Source: Thiocystis minor (lineage in GTDB: Bacteria; Pseudomonadota; Gammaproteobacteria; Chromatiales; Chromatiaceae). From it: a stretch of 64,000 nt of DNA. The notes under the pieces were generated by a model. It made no database searches, was not told where the DNA came from, and saw only the letters and a program-made list of their open reading frames with translations. Positions 17,182-26,412 of the stretch are shown here, in pieces (position 1 is the first letter of the stretch; each line of letters begins with the position of its first letter). The position numbers and the translations under genes are program-made. The DNA is taken from NCBI RefSeq assembly GCF_016653465.1, contig NZ_NHSQ01000074.1, positions 48,526 through 112,525 on the forward strand. The letters run 5' to 3'.

Positions 17182-19296
17182 TCAGGATGTCGGTGCTTCC
17201 GCCATGCGTTCCTCCTGCCTCTGCACGAGATCAAACACGGGCGGCTCCTTCCCCGCCCATAAGAGCGTATGCAGTTCGTAGAGCCCGTCCCGATGGGAAA
17301 TCAATGTTCGCTTCTCCTGCTGACTGAGGCTGCCCTGCCCTTCATCCTGGAGTTTGAAAATGAGTCCCTCCAGTGCGTGACGACGACGACGGCTCGGCAT
17401 TTCGTCCGGCAATAAGGCCGCGTGCAGGGCGTAGGTCCAGGGATCCGCCACGGACTGGGACCAGACGTCGCGGTCACTGGATGCGGCAAAAGGAGGCGTT
17501 TGGGGAGCGGCCAGGTTTTCATCGAGCAGACTGAGCACCCTGGGCTCTTCCGATTCCTCCGGCGTCAGGAACAGACCGGCGCGCCGCGCCAGACGGCCGA
17601 TCGAGGTCCGACTGGTGATCATGGAGACCGGAATCGAGAGCGCGAGTCCCGCCAGGACCGGGGTGAACCACCAGAAAAAGGCGGGGACATAGGTATAGGT
17701 CGCAACCCCGGTAGCGACCGCGATTAGGGTGTGAACGCCATGCGCGCCCACCGCCTCGGCCAACCCGGTCTGATGATCGCCGCGCTCCTGGGCAGGCCAG
17801 CCCACGGAGGTTCTTAGCAGGATCGCCGCCACGAACTTGCTCTGAAACAACATCAGCACGGGTGCGAGCAGGACGGAAAAGAAGCTCTCGATCAGCACGC
17901 TCAGCGCCGCCCTTGGCAGGCCACCAAAGCGCCGTGCCTGGACCGGATCGACGGCCAGCAGAATCAGGGAAAGCAGCTTCGGCAGAAACAACAGGGCCAG
18001 GGTCACCCAGAGCACGGTGGCCATTTCGACCGCGTAGGACTCGGGCCAAACCGGAAGCACGTTATCTCCGAAGAAATAGACTGGTACCTTCAGGCTCCTG
18101 AAATAGGCCTCGATCCCGGTCGCAATCAGGAACAGCAGCCACAGGGGCGATGCCAGATAGGACATGACGCCCATCGCGAAATGGATGCGACTCAAGGATT
18201 TGAAACCGCGCGCCAGAACGAGACGGGAATGTTGCAGGTTGCCTTGACACCAGCGCCGATCCCGCTTCGCGTAGTCGATCAGGGTTGGCGGGATTTCTTC
18301 GTAGCTGCCGCCCAGATCGTCCGCGAGCCGAACCTTCCAGCCCGAGCGCGCCAGCAGGGCGGCCTCGACGAAATCGTGACTGAGAATCTCCCCACCAAAT
18401 GGCTCGTGTCCCGGCAATTGGGGCAGACCGCAATGCTCGGCGAAGGGTCGGACCCGAATGATGGCGTTGTGACCCCAGAAATTCGCCGTGTCCTGCTGCC
18501 AATAGGCCAGTCCCGCCACGAACATATTGCCATACAGACTGCCAGCGAATTGCAACATGCGCGCGAACAGCGAGGAGCGATTGACCGGCACCGGCGGCAC
18601 CTGAATCAGGGCAACGCGCCGGTCGGACTCCATGCGCCGGACCATCTCCAGCAGGGTTTCGCCAGTCATGATGCTGTCGGCGTCGAGGACGATCATGTAG
18701 CGATAGCGACCGCCCCACTGCCGGCAGAAGTCGGCCAGATTGCCGCTCTTGCGGGCGGTGTTTTCCACCCGGTTGCGATAAAAGAGCCGCGCCGGCTGGT
18801 CCAGTTCCAGCGCCCACTGGCGCCACTGGATCTCCTCCTGGATCCAGGTCTCGGGATCGCGAGTATCGCTCAGCACGAAGATCTCGAATCCCTCGGGGTG
18901 CCCCGTCTCCGCCAGGGATTGAACCATAGCCTTCAGACCCGCGAAGACCCGCTGCGGATCCTCGTTGTACACCGGCATGACCAAGGCGGTTTTGAATGAT
19001 TCGTTCGCCTCTTCAGGATGGTCTTGAACGATATCGCCAGCCGGAGCGCGACGGCCCATGCGGCGCAGGATCCGCGCAAATCCAAGGGCGGCGGTCCAGA
19101 AGGAGGCGGTGATCCAGAGCATCAGGATCGCATAGAGGATCAGCAGCGCCAGTTCCAGAGGGGTGACGCCGTCATCCTGAATCGCCGCCGACAGCAGGGA
19201 CATGGCACCCAGCGTGGTGAGCGTCACAAGGGAGAAAAAGATTGGCCGGTGAAAGTGGCGTCCCCAACCGGAGAATCGCCCATTGTTGGTCGTCAT
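17182..19296 (-). CDS. opgH: Glucan glucosyltransferase for osmoregulated periplasmic glucans
   Basis: Inner-membrane GT2 enzyme that polymerises UDP-glucose into the beta-1,2 backbone of osmoregulated periplasmic glucans and secretes it. The 704-residue protein has two N-terminal membrane segments (about 18-38 and 47-75), then a cytoplasmic catalytic domain with VMPVYNEDP, DADS (205-208), SHDF (Asp308) and RRWCQGN (347-353), and several membrane segments after residue 370. ATG 19296 overlaps the TGA of the preceding gene as ATGA, which fixes the start and indicates coupling. It is the last gene of the opgG-orf-opgH operon. Confidence 0.95.
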   Translation of the reverse strand: MTTNNGRFSGWGRHFHRPIFFSLVTLTTLGAMSLLSAAIQDDGVTPLELALLILYAILMLWITASFWTAALGFARILRRMGRRAPAGDIVQDHPEEANESFKTALVMPVYNEDPQRVFAGLKAMVQSLAETGHPEGFEIFVLSDTRDPETWIQEEIQWRQWALELDQPARLFYRNRVENTARKSGNLADFCRQWGGRYRYMIVLDADSIMTGETLLEMVRRMESDRRVALIQVPPVPVNRSSLFARMLQFAGSLYGNMFVAGLAYWQQDTANFWGHNAIIRVRPFAEHCGLPQLPGHEPFGGEILSHDFVEAALLARSGWKVRLADDLGGSYEEIPPTLIDYAKRDRRWCQGNLQHSRLVLARGFKSLSRIHFAMGVMSYLASPLWLLFLIATGIEAYFRSLKVPVYFFGDNVLPVWPESYAVEMATVLWVTLALLFLPKLLSLILLAVDPVQARRFGGLPRAALSVLIESFFSVLLAPVLMLFQSKFVAAILLRTSVGWPAQERGDHQTGLAEAVGAHGVHTLIAVATGVATYTYVPAFFWWFTPVLAGLALSIPVSMITSRTSIGRLARRAGLFLTPEESEEPRVLSLLDENLAAPQTPPFAASSDRDVWSQSVADPWTYALHAALLPDEMPSRRRRHALEGLIFKLQDEGQGSLSQQEKRTLISHRDGLYELHTLLWAGKEPPVFDLVQRQEERMAEAPTS

Positions 19297-19796
19297 GACC
19301 GTTCTCCACGAGGGTTCGTTGGCAGGTCCGGCTGACAGAAGAGCCGGCAGATGGCGTCGGCAATCCGCCGGCGCAGACGGTGACAGCAAAGCTCGATCAT
19401 GCTTGCCTGCATCGTCAGGGGCGCGAATTCCGGCACGGCGTCACGCTGGAACGCACGGATCGTCGGGGCCAGTGCGTCGCCCGCGAGACCGGCCCAGCGC
19501 GCGCTCCAGCCGGGGATGGTGCCGCCGAGCACCGCCGCGCGCGCCGTGGCGAGCGCATTCGCGTCGCCGTCGATGCCCAACTCCACGGTCAGCCATTCGT
19601 CGAGCAGTGCGTGGGTCTCCTCGATCGCGGCCTCCACGGCATCCTCCAGGGGGGCATGGGTTGCGCGAATCTCCAAGCGCAGACGCACCTGTTCGCTCAG
19701 CCGATCAATCTCCTGAGGCTCCCTGACGCCCAGGGCCGTCAGATACTCGAACACGCGCCGCGCCGCGCGTGTCCAGTCGGAGGCTTTCGTCGGCAT
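19293..19796 (-). CDS. Small protein encoded between opgG and opgH
   Basis: 167 residues, soluble, mainly helical, rich in Ala, Glu and Arg, with a Cys pair and a Cys-containing Arg-rich C-terminus; no signal peptide. I do not recognise a domain. It starts 32 bases after opgG (ATG 19796) or, if an upstream start at 19844 is used, overlaps it, and its stop overlaps the opgH start, so it is tightly built into the glucan operon. It could be a regulatory or assembly partner of OpgH; that follows only from position. Confidence 0.7.
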   Translation of the reverse strand: MPTKASDWTRAARRVFEYLTALGVREPQEIDRLSEQVRLRLEIRATHAPLEDAVEAAIEETHALLDEWLTVELGIDGDANALATARAAVLGGTIPGWSARWAGLAGDALAPTIRAFQRDAVPEFAPLTMQASMIELCCHRLRRRIADAICRLFCQPDLPTNPRGERS

Positions 19797-19828
19797 GGCA
19801 GTACCGTCCGGGAGGGCGGGCGCCGAGT

Positions 19829-21391
19829 CTATTCGTGCACCCATCGGAAGCTCCAGGTCTCGCTGAGAACATCATCGCCATGGCGCAGGAAGGCGCGCAG
19901 ATCGGCGGGCGTGTTGCCATCCGGGTTCAACTCGAAGAACAGCCGCCAGCCATGCGTTTCCGGGTTGGCCTGCACCACCGGCTTGGACAGGTGGCCGGAG
20001 GTGGTCAGAACGACGGCCTCGACCGGGGTTTCCGGAGCCAGGCCAGCCAATGTCTCGCCGGCGAAATCGACCACGAATTTACGCACGCCGGAATCCAGGA
20101 CATCGGTCCCGCCAGCCCCAACGCGGGTTGAGATCACGCGCCCGCCGAGCAGGCCGGCCTCGGGATCCTTGGTAAACCGTAAACGATATTCGAATTCCAA
20201 CTCCTGGCCGGATTCGGTGCGCCGCTCCGGAATCCAGTAGACGCCAATGTTGTCGTAACGTTCGGCGTTACTTGGAATCTCCACCAGCTCCACGACGCCC
20301 TTGCCCCAGTCGCCGATCGGTTCGACCACCGCGCTTGGACGATTCTGGTAGTGGGCCTCCAGATCCTCATAGCTGCGGAAATCGCGGTCGCGCTGCAGGA
20401 GCGCGAAGGACCGTGGATTTTCGACCTGGAAGTTGCTCACCCGCAGGCCAATGGGATTGACGAGCGGACGCCAGATCCGCTCGCCGTGTCCGGTCTCGAT
20501 CAGCAGGCCGTCCGAGTCATGGACCTCCGGACGGAAATCGTCGATGAAGCGATCCGTATTCTCGCCATGGAAGAACATGCTGGTCAGTGGCGCCACGCCG
20601 AGCTTTTGCACCGACTGGCGGAAAAACAGCCGCGCCTTGACCTCGATCACGGTCTCGATGCCGGGGTGGATCACGAAGCGATAGGCGCCCGCCACGCTTT
20701 TGCTATCCAGCAGGGCATAGAGGGTAATCTCGGTGGCATCCGCGTCGGGCTTGCGGATCCAGAACTCGCGAAACACCGGGAACTCTTCCTGGCTCGGCAG
20801 CCCGGTATCGATGGCCAGCCCCCGGGCGGAAAGCCCGTAGTTGAGATCCTTGCCCAGCGAGCGGAAATAGCTAGCTCCCTGAAACACCGTGAGATCGTCG
20901 AAGAGCTGATCCCGGTTGAGCGGATACATCAGGCGCAGACCGGCGTAACCGAGGTCGGACGGCATTTCGTCGGGAACCAGATTCTTACCGTAATTAAAGA
21001 AGTCGTGACGAAAAACAACCGGTCTCGCCTGACCGTTCTCGATCAGATTGATCGTCACCCGGTCTTTCGACAAGAATCCCCGGTGAAAAAAATTGACCTG
21101 AAACGGCAGCCCCTCGTTACGCCAGAGATTGTGAGTCGCATCGAAGCGGATGTCGCGGTAGCGGTCGTAATCCAGGTCGGAGAGATAGTCGGGCAGTTCG
21201 GGGCGGTCTGGCGAATAAGGATCGGTCGCCAGGTCGGCCGCGCGCCGGACGACCGCCGCGAAGGTGAACTCGCCGGGAACGCCTTCGGTCAGCGCGGGCT
21301 CCGCGACACCGACCTCATCGGCCGCGCAGACGCCGCCGGCCATCAAGAGCGCCAAAGCAAAGGGGATGAGTCCAAGAATACGAGGGGCCAT
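19829..21391 (-). CDS. opgG: Periplasmic glucan biosynthesis protein OpgG/OpgD
   Basis: A 520-residue periplasmic protein of the MdoG/OpgG family needed to build the beta-1,6 branches of osmoregulated periplasmic glucans. The signal peptide ends near residue 23 (VCA/AD). Typical segments are visible: FTFAAVVRRAADLA, YRDIRFD near 90, FFHRGFLSKDRV, DTGLPSQEEFPVFREFWI, the HGENTDRFIDDFRPEVHDSDGL segment, and an N-R-P-S-A followed by WGKGVVELVEIPS. OpgG and OpgD are not separable by eye; the symbol is chosen because it leads an operon with opgH. Confidence 0.93.
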   Translation of the reverse strand: MAPRILGLIPFALALLMAGGVCAADEVGVAEPALTEGVPGEFTFAAVVRRAADLATDPYSPDRPELPDYLSDLDYDRYRDIRFDATHNLWRNEGLPFQVNFFHRGFLSKDRVTINLIENGQARPVVFRHDFFNYGKNLVPDEMPSDLGYAGLRLMYPLNRDQLFDDLTVFQGASYFRSLGKDLNYGLSARGLAIDTGLPSQEEFPVFREFWIRKPDADATEITLYALLDSKSVAGAYRFVIHPGIETVIEVKARLFFRQSVQKLGVAPLTSMFFHGENTDRFIDDFRPEVHDSDGLLIETGHGERIWRPLVNPIGLRVSNFQVENPRSFALLQRDRDFRSYEDLEAHYQNRPSAVVEPIGDWGKGVVELVEIPSNAERYDNIGVYWIPERRTESGQELEFEYRLRFTKDPEAGLLGGRVISTRVGAGGTDVLDSGVRKFVVDFAGETLAGLAPETPVEAVVLTTSGHLSKPVVQANPETHGWRLFFELNPDGNTPADLRAFLRHGDDVLSETWSFRWVHE

Positions 21392-21843
21392 GGTTGTTGA
21401 GTCTCGATAGATTGCTAAAATTTTAAGCTAGAAAAACAGCCTGTTCGTTGATGAAGCCCGCGACAGCGAGTGACAGGTAGATGCCACTCGGGCGTTTGAC
21501 CAAGGAGTCTCCCCGTCGAGTATCGCGAGTCTTGAATCGCAAATGGTGGGTACGGATATCAAGGCGCGCTCAGCGACTGAGCAATCGAAAAGCCAAGAAA
21601 AACCATAGGGCATCCGACCTTCTTTCAGTGGAAGCATTGTAACTTGAAACAGCATGTTTACTAATAGGCAAACAGCCGGGACCGGATAATTTGCCACATT
21701 GAGTTCCATGGCCTTGCTCAACAAAACGTCACAGACAACTGTAATACTCCCGCCGTTGATCGTTCAGTTTCGGTCGGAACATCGCTCATAAGGCGGCACC
21801 GAGCCGTTTCCAGCATCTTCACGAACTCATTCGAGGATCGAGT
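21392..21843. other. Divergent intergenic region opgG-glgX
   Basis: 452 bases, more AT-rich than the flanking genes. It should hold the promoters of the opg operon and of glgX. A 98-codon frame on the minus strand (21428-21724) exists but has no family resemblance and no ribosome site. No repeat or operator was identified with confidence. Confidence 0.4.
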
Positions 21844-24258
21844 ATGAACCCGAGACCAGAGGTTGGACAGCAACACCCCGATTCAGGTGACTTTGCTCCG
21901 ATCGATCAAGCCGCCTGGAATGACGCGCGCTATCCGCTGGGCGCCCATCCGCTGGGCGAAGGCATCACCTTCGCGGTCTACTCTCGACATGCAACGCGGA
22001 TCCTGCTCGAACTCTACGACCAGCCGACCGGGGCAAGCGCACGCCATGATTACTGGCTTGTCCGTAACCCCGCCGATGATATCTGGCGCGCTCAGGTCGC
22101 GGCAGTCCCCTTCGGAACCTTCTACGCCTTCCGCTGCTTCGGCCAGAACTGGGAATACCGGGAGAACTGGTCCCGCAACCACTGTAACCTGGGATTTATC
22201 TCGGATGTCGACGCGGCCGGCAACCGCTTCAATCCCAACAAGGTGCTGTTCGACCCCTACGCCCGCGAACTCTCCCACGACAAGGAGATACCGGCGATGC
22301 GTCAGGCGGGCCATCACGGCGGGATGTATGCGACCGGCGGCGGCGACTATCTCGGCGTGGTCAGCCGGGAGTTCGACACCGGCCCCTGGGCACCGAAGGG
22401 AATCGTCCTTGCCCCAGACCAGACCTCGACCGGCATCCGCCCTCGCCTTCCGCCCGAAAAGGCGATCGTCTACGAGGCACATGTGCGTGGCCTGACCCGC
22501 CATCCATCCGCATCGAACTTGCACACGCTGCTCGCCGACATCCCCGGTTTCGAGGAGGTGCCCGATGTGCCCGAAACGCTGCGCGGAACCTATGCCGGAG
22601 CCGCGCTGATGGCCAAATACCTCAAGGCATTGGGTTTCACCACCATCGAGTTGCTGCCGGTCCATGAATCGGCCAACGACAACAATCCGGACGACGCGCC
22701 CGGCGGCAACTACTGGGGCTACATGACCTTTGGCTATTTCGCGCCAGACCGCCGGTATGCGAGCGACCGGTCTCCCGGCGGTCCGACCCGTGAATTCAAG
22801 CAGATGGTGAAGGCGTTTCACGACGAAGGGCTGGAAGTCTACCTGGATGTCGTCTTCAATCACACCGGCGAGGGCGGTAACTGGGGCAGCAACGATGTCA
22901 CCGGGTTTGTCAGCTTCGGCGGCTTCGATGCGATCGAGTATTACCAGCTTACCGATAACGGCGATCTGGTGGATGGGGCGACCGGCTGCGGCAATCAGCT
23001 CAACTTCTCCAATCCGGTGGCCCATGAGTTGGTCATGGACTCGCTCACCTATTGGCTCGACGAGATGGGCGTGGACGGTTTCCGCTTCGATCTGGCCCCG
23101 GTCCTCGGACGCACGCCGGACGCGGCCGAGCGCGAGCATTGGGGCGAGCAAAAGCGGTTCTCTCAAACCCACCCCCTGCTCGACCGTATCCGCGACCTGG
23201 GCGCCGACCGTCACGTCGAGATGATCGCCGAGGCCTGGGACATGTGGGGCTACGAGGTCGGCAACTTCCCCGCCGGCTGGGGCGAGTGGAACGGGCGTTA
23301 CCGGGACGCGATCCGCCGCTTCCTGAAGGGCGACGGCAATCTCCGAGCCTTTATCGAGCAGGTCAACGGCGACTATCACAGCTTCAACGACCAGGGCGGT
23401 CCTCAGCGCTCGATCAATTTCATCGTCGCCCACGACGGCTTCACGCTGATGGATCTGGTTAGCTACAACGAAAAGAACAATCTGGCGGACTGGCCATTCG
23501 GCCCGTCCGACGGCGGCAACGACAGCAACGACTCCTGGGATTCCGGCGGCGATGAGACATTGCGCCGGCAGCGCCTGCGCAACTTCTGGACCATCCAGTT
23601 CTTCTCGCGCGGCGTCCCGATGACGGTCTGGGGCGATGAATTCGGCCGCACCCAAAACGGCAACAACAACGCCTACAACATCGATAGCGTTGCCACCTGG
23701 AACAATTACGCGATGATCGCGACCAACCGCCCGACCGCGATCCCGACCGGCGACGGTGGCGCTTATCACGACAATTTCGGCAGCGGAATCAATGCGGATG
23801 GACGTAATCCTCTGTTCCGTTTCGCCGCTTATGTCGCCGCTCTGCGCCATCGCCACCCCTGCCTGCGCCAGCGCAAGTACGGCGATTGGCTGATGGATTC
23901 CGGGGAGGACGTGACCTACCAGTTCAAGCGAGCGGAAGGTCTGTCGGACATCGCGGACGGTGACCGCTGCCTCTGGCTGCGCATCGACGGCAGCGCGGTC
24001 AAGGATCACGATTTCCTGTTACTCATCAATATGGATTCACATCCGCACCGTTTTGGCATCCCGCTGGACGAGGGTCGGGAATGGCGGCGGATCATCGATA
24101 CCGCCGCATGGGCAGAGACACGCTGCAATCTTTGGAGCCTGGAAGATGACGCGGAACCGATGATGGGTGAATACGAGGTTTCGCCCTGTCGATCGTCGTC
24201 CTCGAAGAGATCCCGCACTAAACCGCGTCCAGTGCGGTATGCGATGTTTTTGGATTGA
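21844..24258 (+). CDS. glgX: Glycogen debranching enzyme, frameshifted at the extreme 3' end
   Basis: GH13 isoamylase-type enzyme that hydrolyses alpha-1,6 branches in glycogen or limit dextrins. It has an N-terminal CBM48-like domain (about 30-160) and a GH13 barrel with the nucleophile in VDGFRFDLAP (Asp416), the acid/base in MIAEAWDMWG (Glu463), and FIVAHDGFTL with the third acid. The last codons are odd: after YEVSP the frame continues into a Ser/Arg-rich tail. Restoring one G after TG at 24187-24188 gives WSIVVLEEIPH and TAA at 24219-24221, the usual end of this family. So a one-base deletion, natural or a sequencing error, has replaced the last residues. The barrel is intact and the enzyme probably still works. 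Confidence 0.92.
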   Translation: MNPRPEVGQQHPDSGDFAPIDQAAWNDARYPLGAHPLGEGITFAVYSRHATRILLELYDQPTGASARHDYWLVRNPADDIWRAQVAAVPFGTFYAFRCFGQNWEYRENWSRNHCNLGFISDVDAAGNRFNPNKVLFDPYARELSHDKEIPAMRQAGHHGGMYATGGGDYLGVVSREFDTGPWAPKGIVLAPDQTSTGIRPRLPPEKAIVYEAHVRGLTRHPSASNLHTLLADIPGFEEVPDVPETLRGTYAGAALMAKYLKALGFTTIELLPVHESANDNNPDDAPGGNYWGYMTFGYFAPDRRYASDRSPGGPTREFKQMVKAFHDEGLEVYLDVVFNHTGEGGNWGSNDVTGFVSFGGFDAIEYYQLTDNGDLVDGATGCGNQLNFSNPVAHELVMDSLTYWLDEMGVDGFRFDLAPVLGRTPDAAEREHWGEQKRFSQTHPLLDRIRDLGADRHVEMIAEAWDMWGYEVGNFPAGWGEWNGRYRDAIRRFLKGDGNLRAFIEQVNGDYHSFNDQGGPQRSINFIVAHDGFTLMDLVSYNEKNNLADWPFGPSDGGNDSNDSWDSGGDETLRRQRLRNFWTIQFFSRGVPMTVWGDEFGRTQNGNNNAYNIDSVATWNNYAMIATNRPTAIPTGDGGAYHDNFGSGINADGRNPLFRFAAYVAALRHRHPCLRQRKYGDWLMDSGEDVTYQFKRAEGLSDIADGDRCLWLRIDGSAVKDHDFLLLINMDSHPHRFGIPLDEGREWRRIIDTAAWAETRCNLWSLEDDAEPMMGEYEVSPCRSSSSKRSRTKPRPVRYAMFLD

Positions 24259-24410
24259 TTAACCTTGGCCGCATCTAGGATAGTCGGAGCGCACGCGGTT
24301 TAAGATATTAAAAAATATAAAATTTTAAACCGTGTCTCTTGTGAGGCTGGTGAAATCCCCAGAGCCAAACACAAACTGAAAATTACGCATATCGCGCTGG
24401 ACGCGGTTTA
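24219..24410. repeat. Inverted-repeat-bounded element between glgX and amylase
   Basis: A 25-base segment at 24219-24243 and its near-exact reverse complement at 24386-24410 (22 of 25 matching) bracket a 192-base stretch that is much more AT-rich than its surroundings. Inside are further partial copies of the same end: ACGCGGTTTAA near 24293 and TTTTAAACCGTG near 24325. The left end coincides with the ancestral glgX stop TAA. The layout resembles a small non-autonomous element, or a long hairpin with degenerate internal repeats. A weakly similar end (GTGCTGGACACAGGTTGA) occurs near 55258-55275. Confidence 0.6.
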
Positions 24411-24496
24411 AAGATCAGCGTGTCATCCTTGCCGTCCGCGCGTTGTGGCACGGACGCGCAATCGAGTTCCATCCAGACCAAAGGAGCCAGATAAAA

Positions 24497-25966
24497 ATGA
24501 ACGGCGTCATGATGCAGTATTTCCATTGGTATACCCCAGCGGACGGAACTCTTTGGGAAGAGGTAGCGGCGCGCGCGGCGGAACTCTCCTCGGCGGGTAT
24601 CACGGCACTCTGGCTGCCGCCCGCCTATAAAGGGACCGGGGGCGTGGAGGATGTCGGCTATGGGGTCTATGACCTGTACGACCTGGGCGAATTCGACCAG
24701 AAGGGCGCGATCCGGACCAAATATGGCACCCGCGCGCAGTATCTCGCCGCGGTCGAGGCACTGCACGACGCCGGGCTCCAGGTCTACGCGGACACCGTGT
24801 TGAACCACCGGATGGGCGCCGACGCGACCGAGTCGGTCCGCGCGACACCCTATCCGCGGGACGACCGCCTGCGACCACGGGGCGATCCGCGCGAGATCAG
24901 CGCCTATACGCATTTCAGTTTCCCGGGCCGGCGCGGACAGTATTCGAGCTTCGAGTGGCGCGCGCGGCATTTCGATGCCGTCGACCATGACGCCCTGCGA
25001 CCGGACGAAAAGGGCACGGTTTACTTATTGGAGGGCAAGAGGTTTGACAACGAGGTGGCGCTGGAGAATGGCAATTTCGCCTATCTCATGGGTGCGGATC
25101 TGGACTTCCAATCCGAAGAAGTGCGCAACGAGGTCACCGCCTGGGGTCAATGGTATCTGGACACCACCGGCGCGGACGGCTTCCGGCTCGATGCCGTGAA
25201 GCACATCTCCGCCTGGTTCTTCCCGGAATGGCTGGATGCGATGGAACGCCACGCCGGCCGCGACCTCTTCATTGTCGCTGAATACTGGACCGGCGACACG
25301 GCCACCCTGCGCTGGTACCTGGACCAGCTCGGCGGACGCATCTCGGCCTTCGATGTCCCGCTGCACTACCGCTTCCATGAAGCGAGCCGCGCCAACGGGA
25401 ACTTTGACATGCGTCGGCTCGCGGAAGGAACCTTGCTTCAGGAGCGTCCCAATCAGGTCGTGACCTTCGTCGAGAACCACGACTCCCAGCCCCTGCAGGC
25501 GCTTGAATCCACCGTCGAGCCCTGGTTCAAACCACTCGCTTATACCTATATCCTGCTGCGTCAGGAGGGCTATCCCTGCATCTTCCTGGCGGACTATGAC
25601 GGCGCCGACTACGAGGATCAGGGTCGCGACGGTCAACGCCATCGCATCCTCATGCCGTCACACCGCGTCCTGATCGACCGCTTCCTCGCCGCGCGCCGCG
25701 ACCATGCCCACGGGCCACAGATCGACTACATCGATCACTGGAACCGGATCGGCTGGACACGTCTCGGCGATGACCATCATCCGCAGGCCATGGCGGTCCT
25801 GATGAGCGACGGCGACGCTGGGACGAAATGGATGGATGTACGGCGACCGAACAGCCCCTTCCACGACATCACCGGACATGTCCCGGAACCCGTCGTCACC
25901 AATCAGGACGGCTGGGGCGAATTCCGCTGCAATGGCGGTTCGGTCTCCGTCTGGGTCCAGGATTGA
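24497..25966 (+). CDS. amyA: Cytoplasmic alpha-amylase
   Basis: GH13 alpha-1,4-glucan hydrolase with no signal peptide, so it acts on internal glycogen or maltodextrin. The 489-residue chain has the family regions in order: ADTVLNHR, GADGFRLDAVKH (nucleophile Asp232), IVAEYWTG (acid/base Glu262) and FVENHDSQ (Asp329). AAAGGAGCC precedes ATG 24497; the frame is open 18 codons upstream without amylase character. It lies 238 bases behind glgX, separated by the inverted-repeat element. With glgX and the glgA operon it completes a glycogen synthesis and breakdown set. Confidence 0.93.
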   Translation: MNGVMMQYFHWYTPADGTLWEEVAARAAELSSAGITALWLPPAYKGTGGVEDVGYGVYDLYDLGEFDQKGAIRTKYGTRAQYLAAVEALHDAGLQVYADTVLNHRMGADATESVRATPYPRDDRLRPRGDPREISAYTHFSFPGRRGQYSSFEWRARHFDAVDHDALRPDEKGTVYLLEGKRFDNEVALENGNFAYLMGADLDFQSEEVRNEVTAWGQWYLDTTGADGFRLDAVKHISAWFFPEWLDAMERHAGRDLFIVAEYWTGDTATLRWYLDQLGGRISAFDVPLHYRFHEASRANGNFDMRRLAEGTLLQERPNQVVTFVENHDSQPLQALESTVEPWFKPLAYTYILLRQEGYPCIFLADYDGADYEDQGRDGQRHRILMPSHRVLIDRFLAARRDHAHGPQIDYIDHWNRIGWTRLGDDHHPQAMAVLMSDGDAGTKWMDVRRPNSPFHDITGHVPEPVVTNQDGWGEFRCNGGSVSVWVQD

Positions 25967-26034
25967 GAGCAGAAGCCTTTGCAATCACTGGGCGTCGAGC
26001 CAACCGAAGGGATTCGGCCGGCACTGATACTGGC

Positions 26035-26280
26035 TCAGGTCAGACCCATGACCTGATGCAGGTAGGCGACTACCTGCGGTTCCAGCTTGAGCTTACTCGC
26101 CAACTCGGCCAGGTAGCGGCGCTCGGCATCCGTGTCCACGGTAATGGCCATGAGCGATGCCGTATAGAGCTGGGCCGCCACCTGCTGGTTCGGCACCGAG
26201 CGGGCCAGTGCATCCAGATCGATTGACCGATTCATCTCCTCCTCGACAAAGCGCTGTTCCTCCGGGTCATCTCCGCGACA
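26035..26280 (-). pseudogene. C-terminal remnant of a DUF533 (YebE-like) protein
   Basis: The frame from about 26280 down to the stop at 26035 reads EEQRFVEEEMNRSIDLDAL, then VPNQQVAAQLYTASLMAITVDTDAERRYLAELASKL and HQVMGL, the typical last third of DUF533/TerB-like proteins. Upstream of 26280 the frame no longer resembles the family and the DNA turns AT-rich, becoming the nifV promoter region. The N-terminal two thirds are therefore missing. The internal ATG at 26235 has a good GAGGAGGAG ahead of it, so a 66-residue product is possible, but a decayed gene is more likely. Confidence 0.6.
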
Positions 26281-26363
26281 ATACGACCCATGCCAGTTGT
26301 CGCGAATCCACCAATCAGGCTCAAGGGAATTATCAAGGCATTGATAATAAAAAGTTCCGTGAA

Positions 26364-26380
26364 TGGCATTTCATTTGCTT
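26364..26380 (+). promoter_or_regulatory. Sigma-54 promoter of nifV
   Basis: TGGCATTTCATTTGCTT has GG and GC separated by exactly ten bases, the -24/-12 layout recognised by RpoN, and ends 32 bases before the nifV ATG. An upstream motif TGT-N10-CCA at 26298-26313, one base off the NifA site TGT-N10-ACA, lies about 67 bases before the GG. Nitrogen-fixation control by NifA is therefore likely. Confidence 0.75.
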
Positions 26381-26412
26381 AAGCAATCGTCATAGGCAGA
26401 CAGGAACCAGCC

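Noticed and set aside
21428..21724. 98-codon minus-strand frame upstream of opgG
   Set aside because: No ribosome site, no family pattern, atypical codon use; probably chance in an AT-richer spacer.
21883..24009. 708-codon open frame on the minus strand opposite glgX
   Set aside because: It is an antisense shadow of a strongly conserved GH13 gene; its product is rich in Val, Ala, Arg and Gly without any domain.
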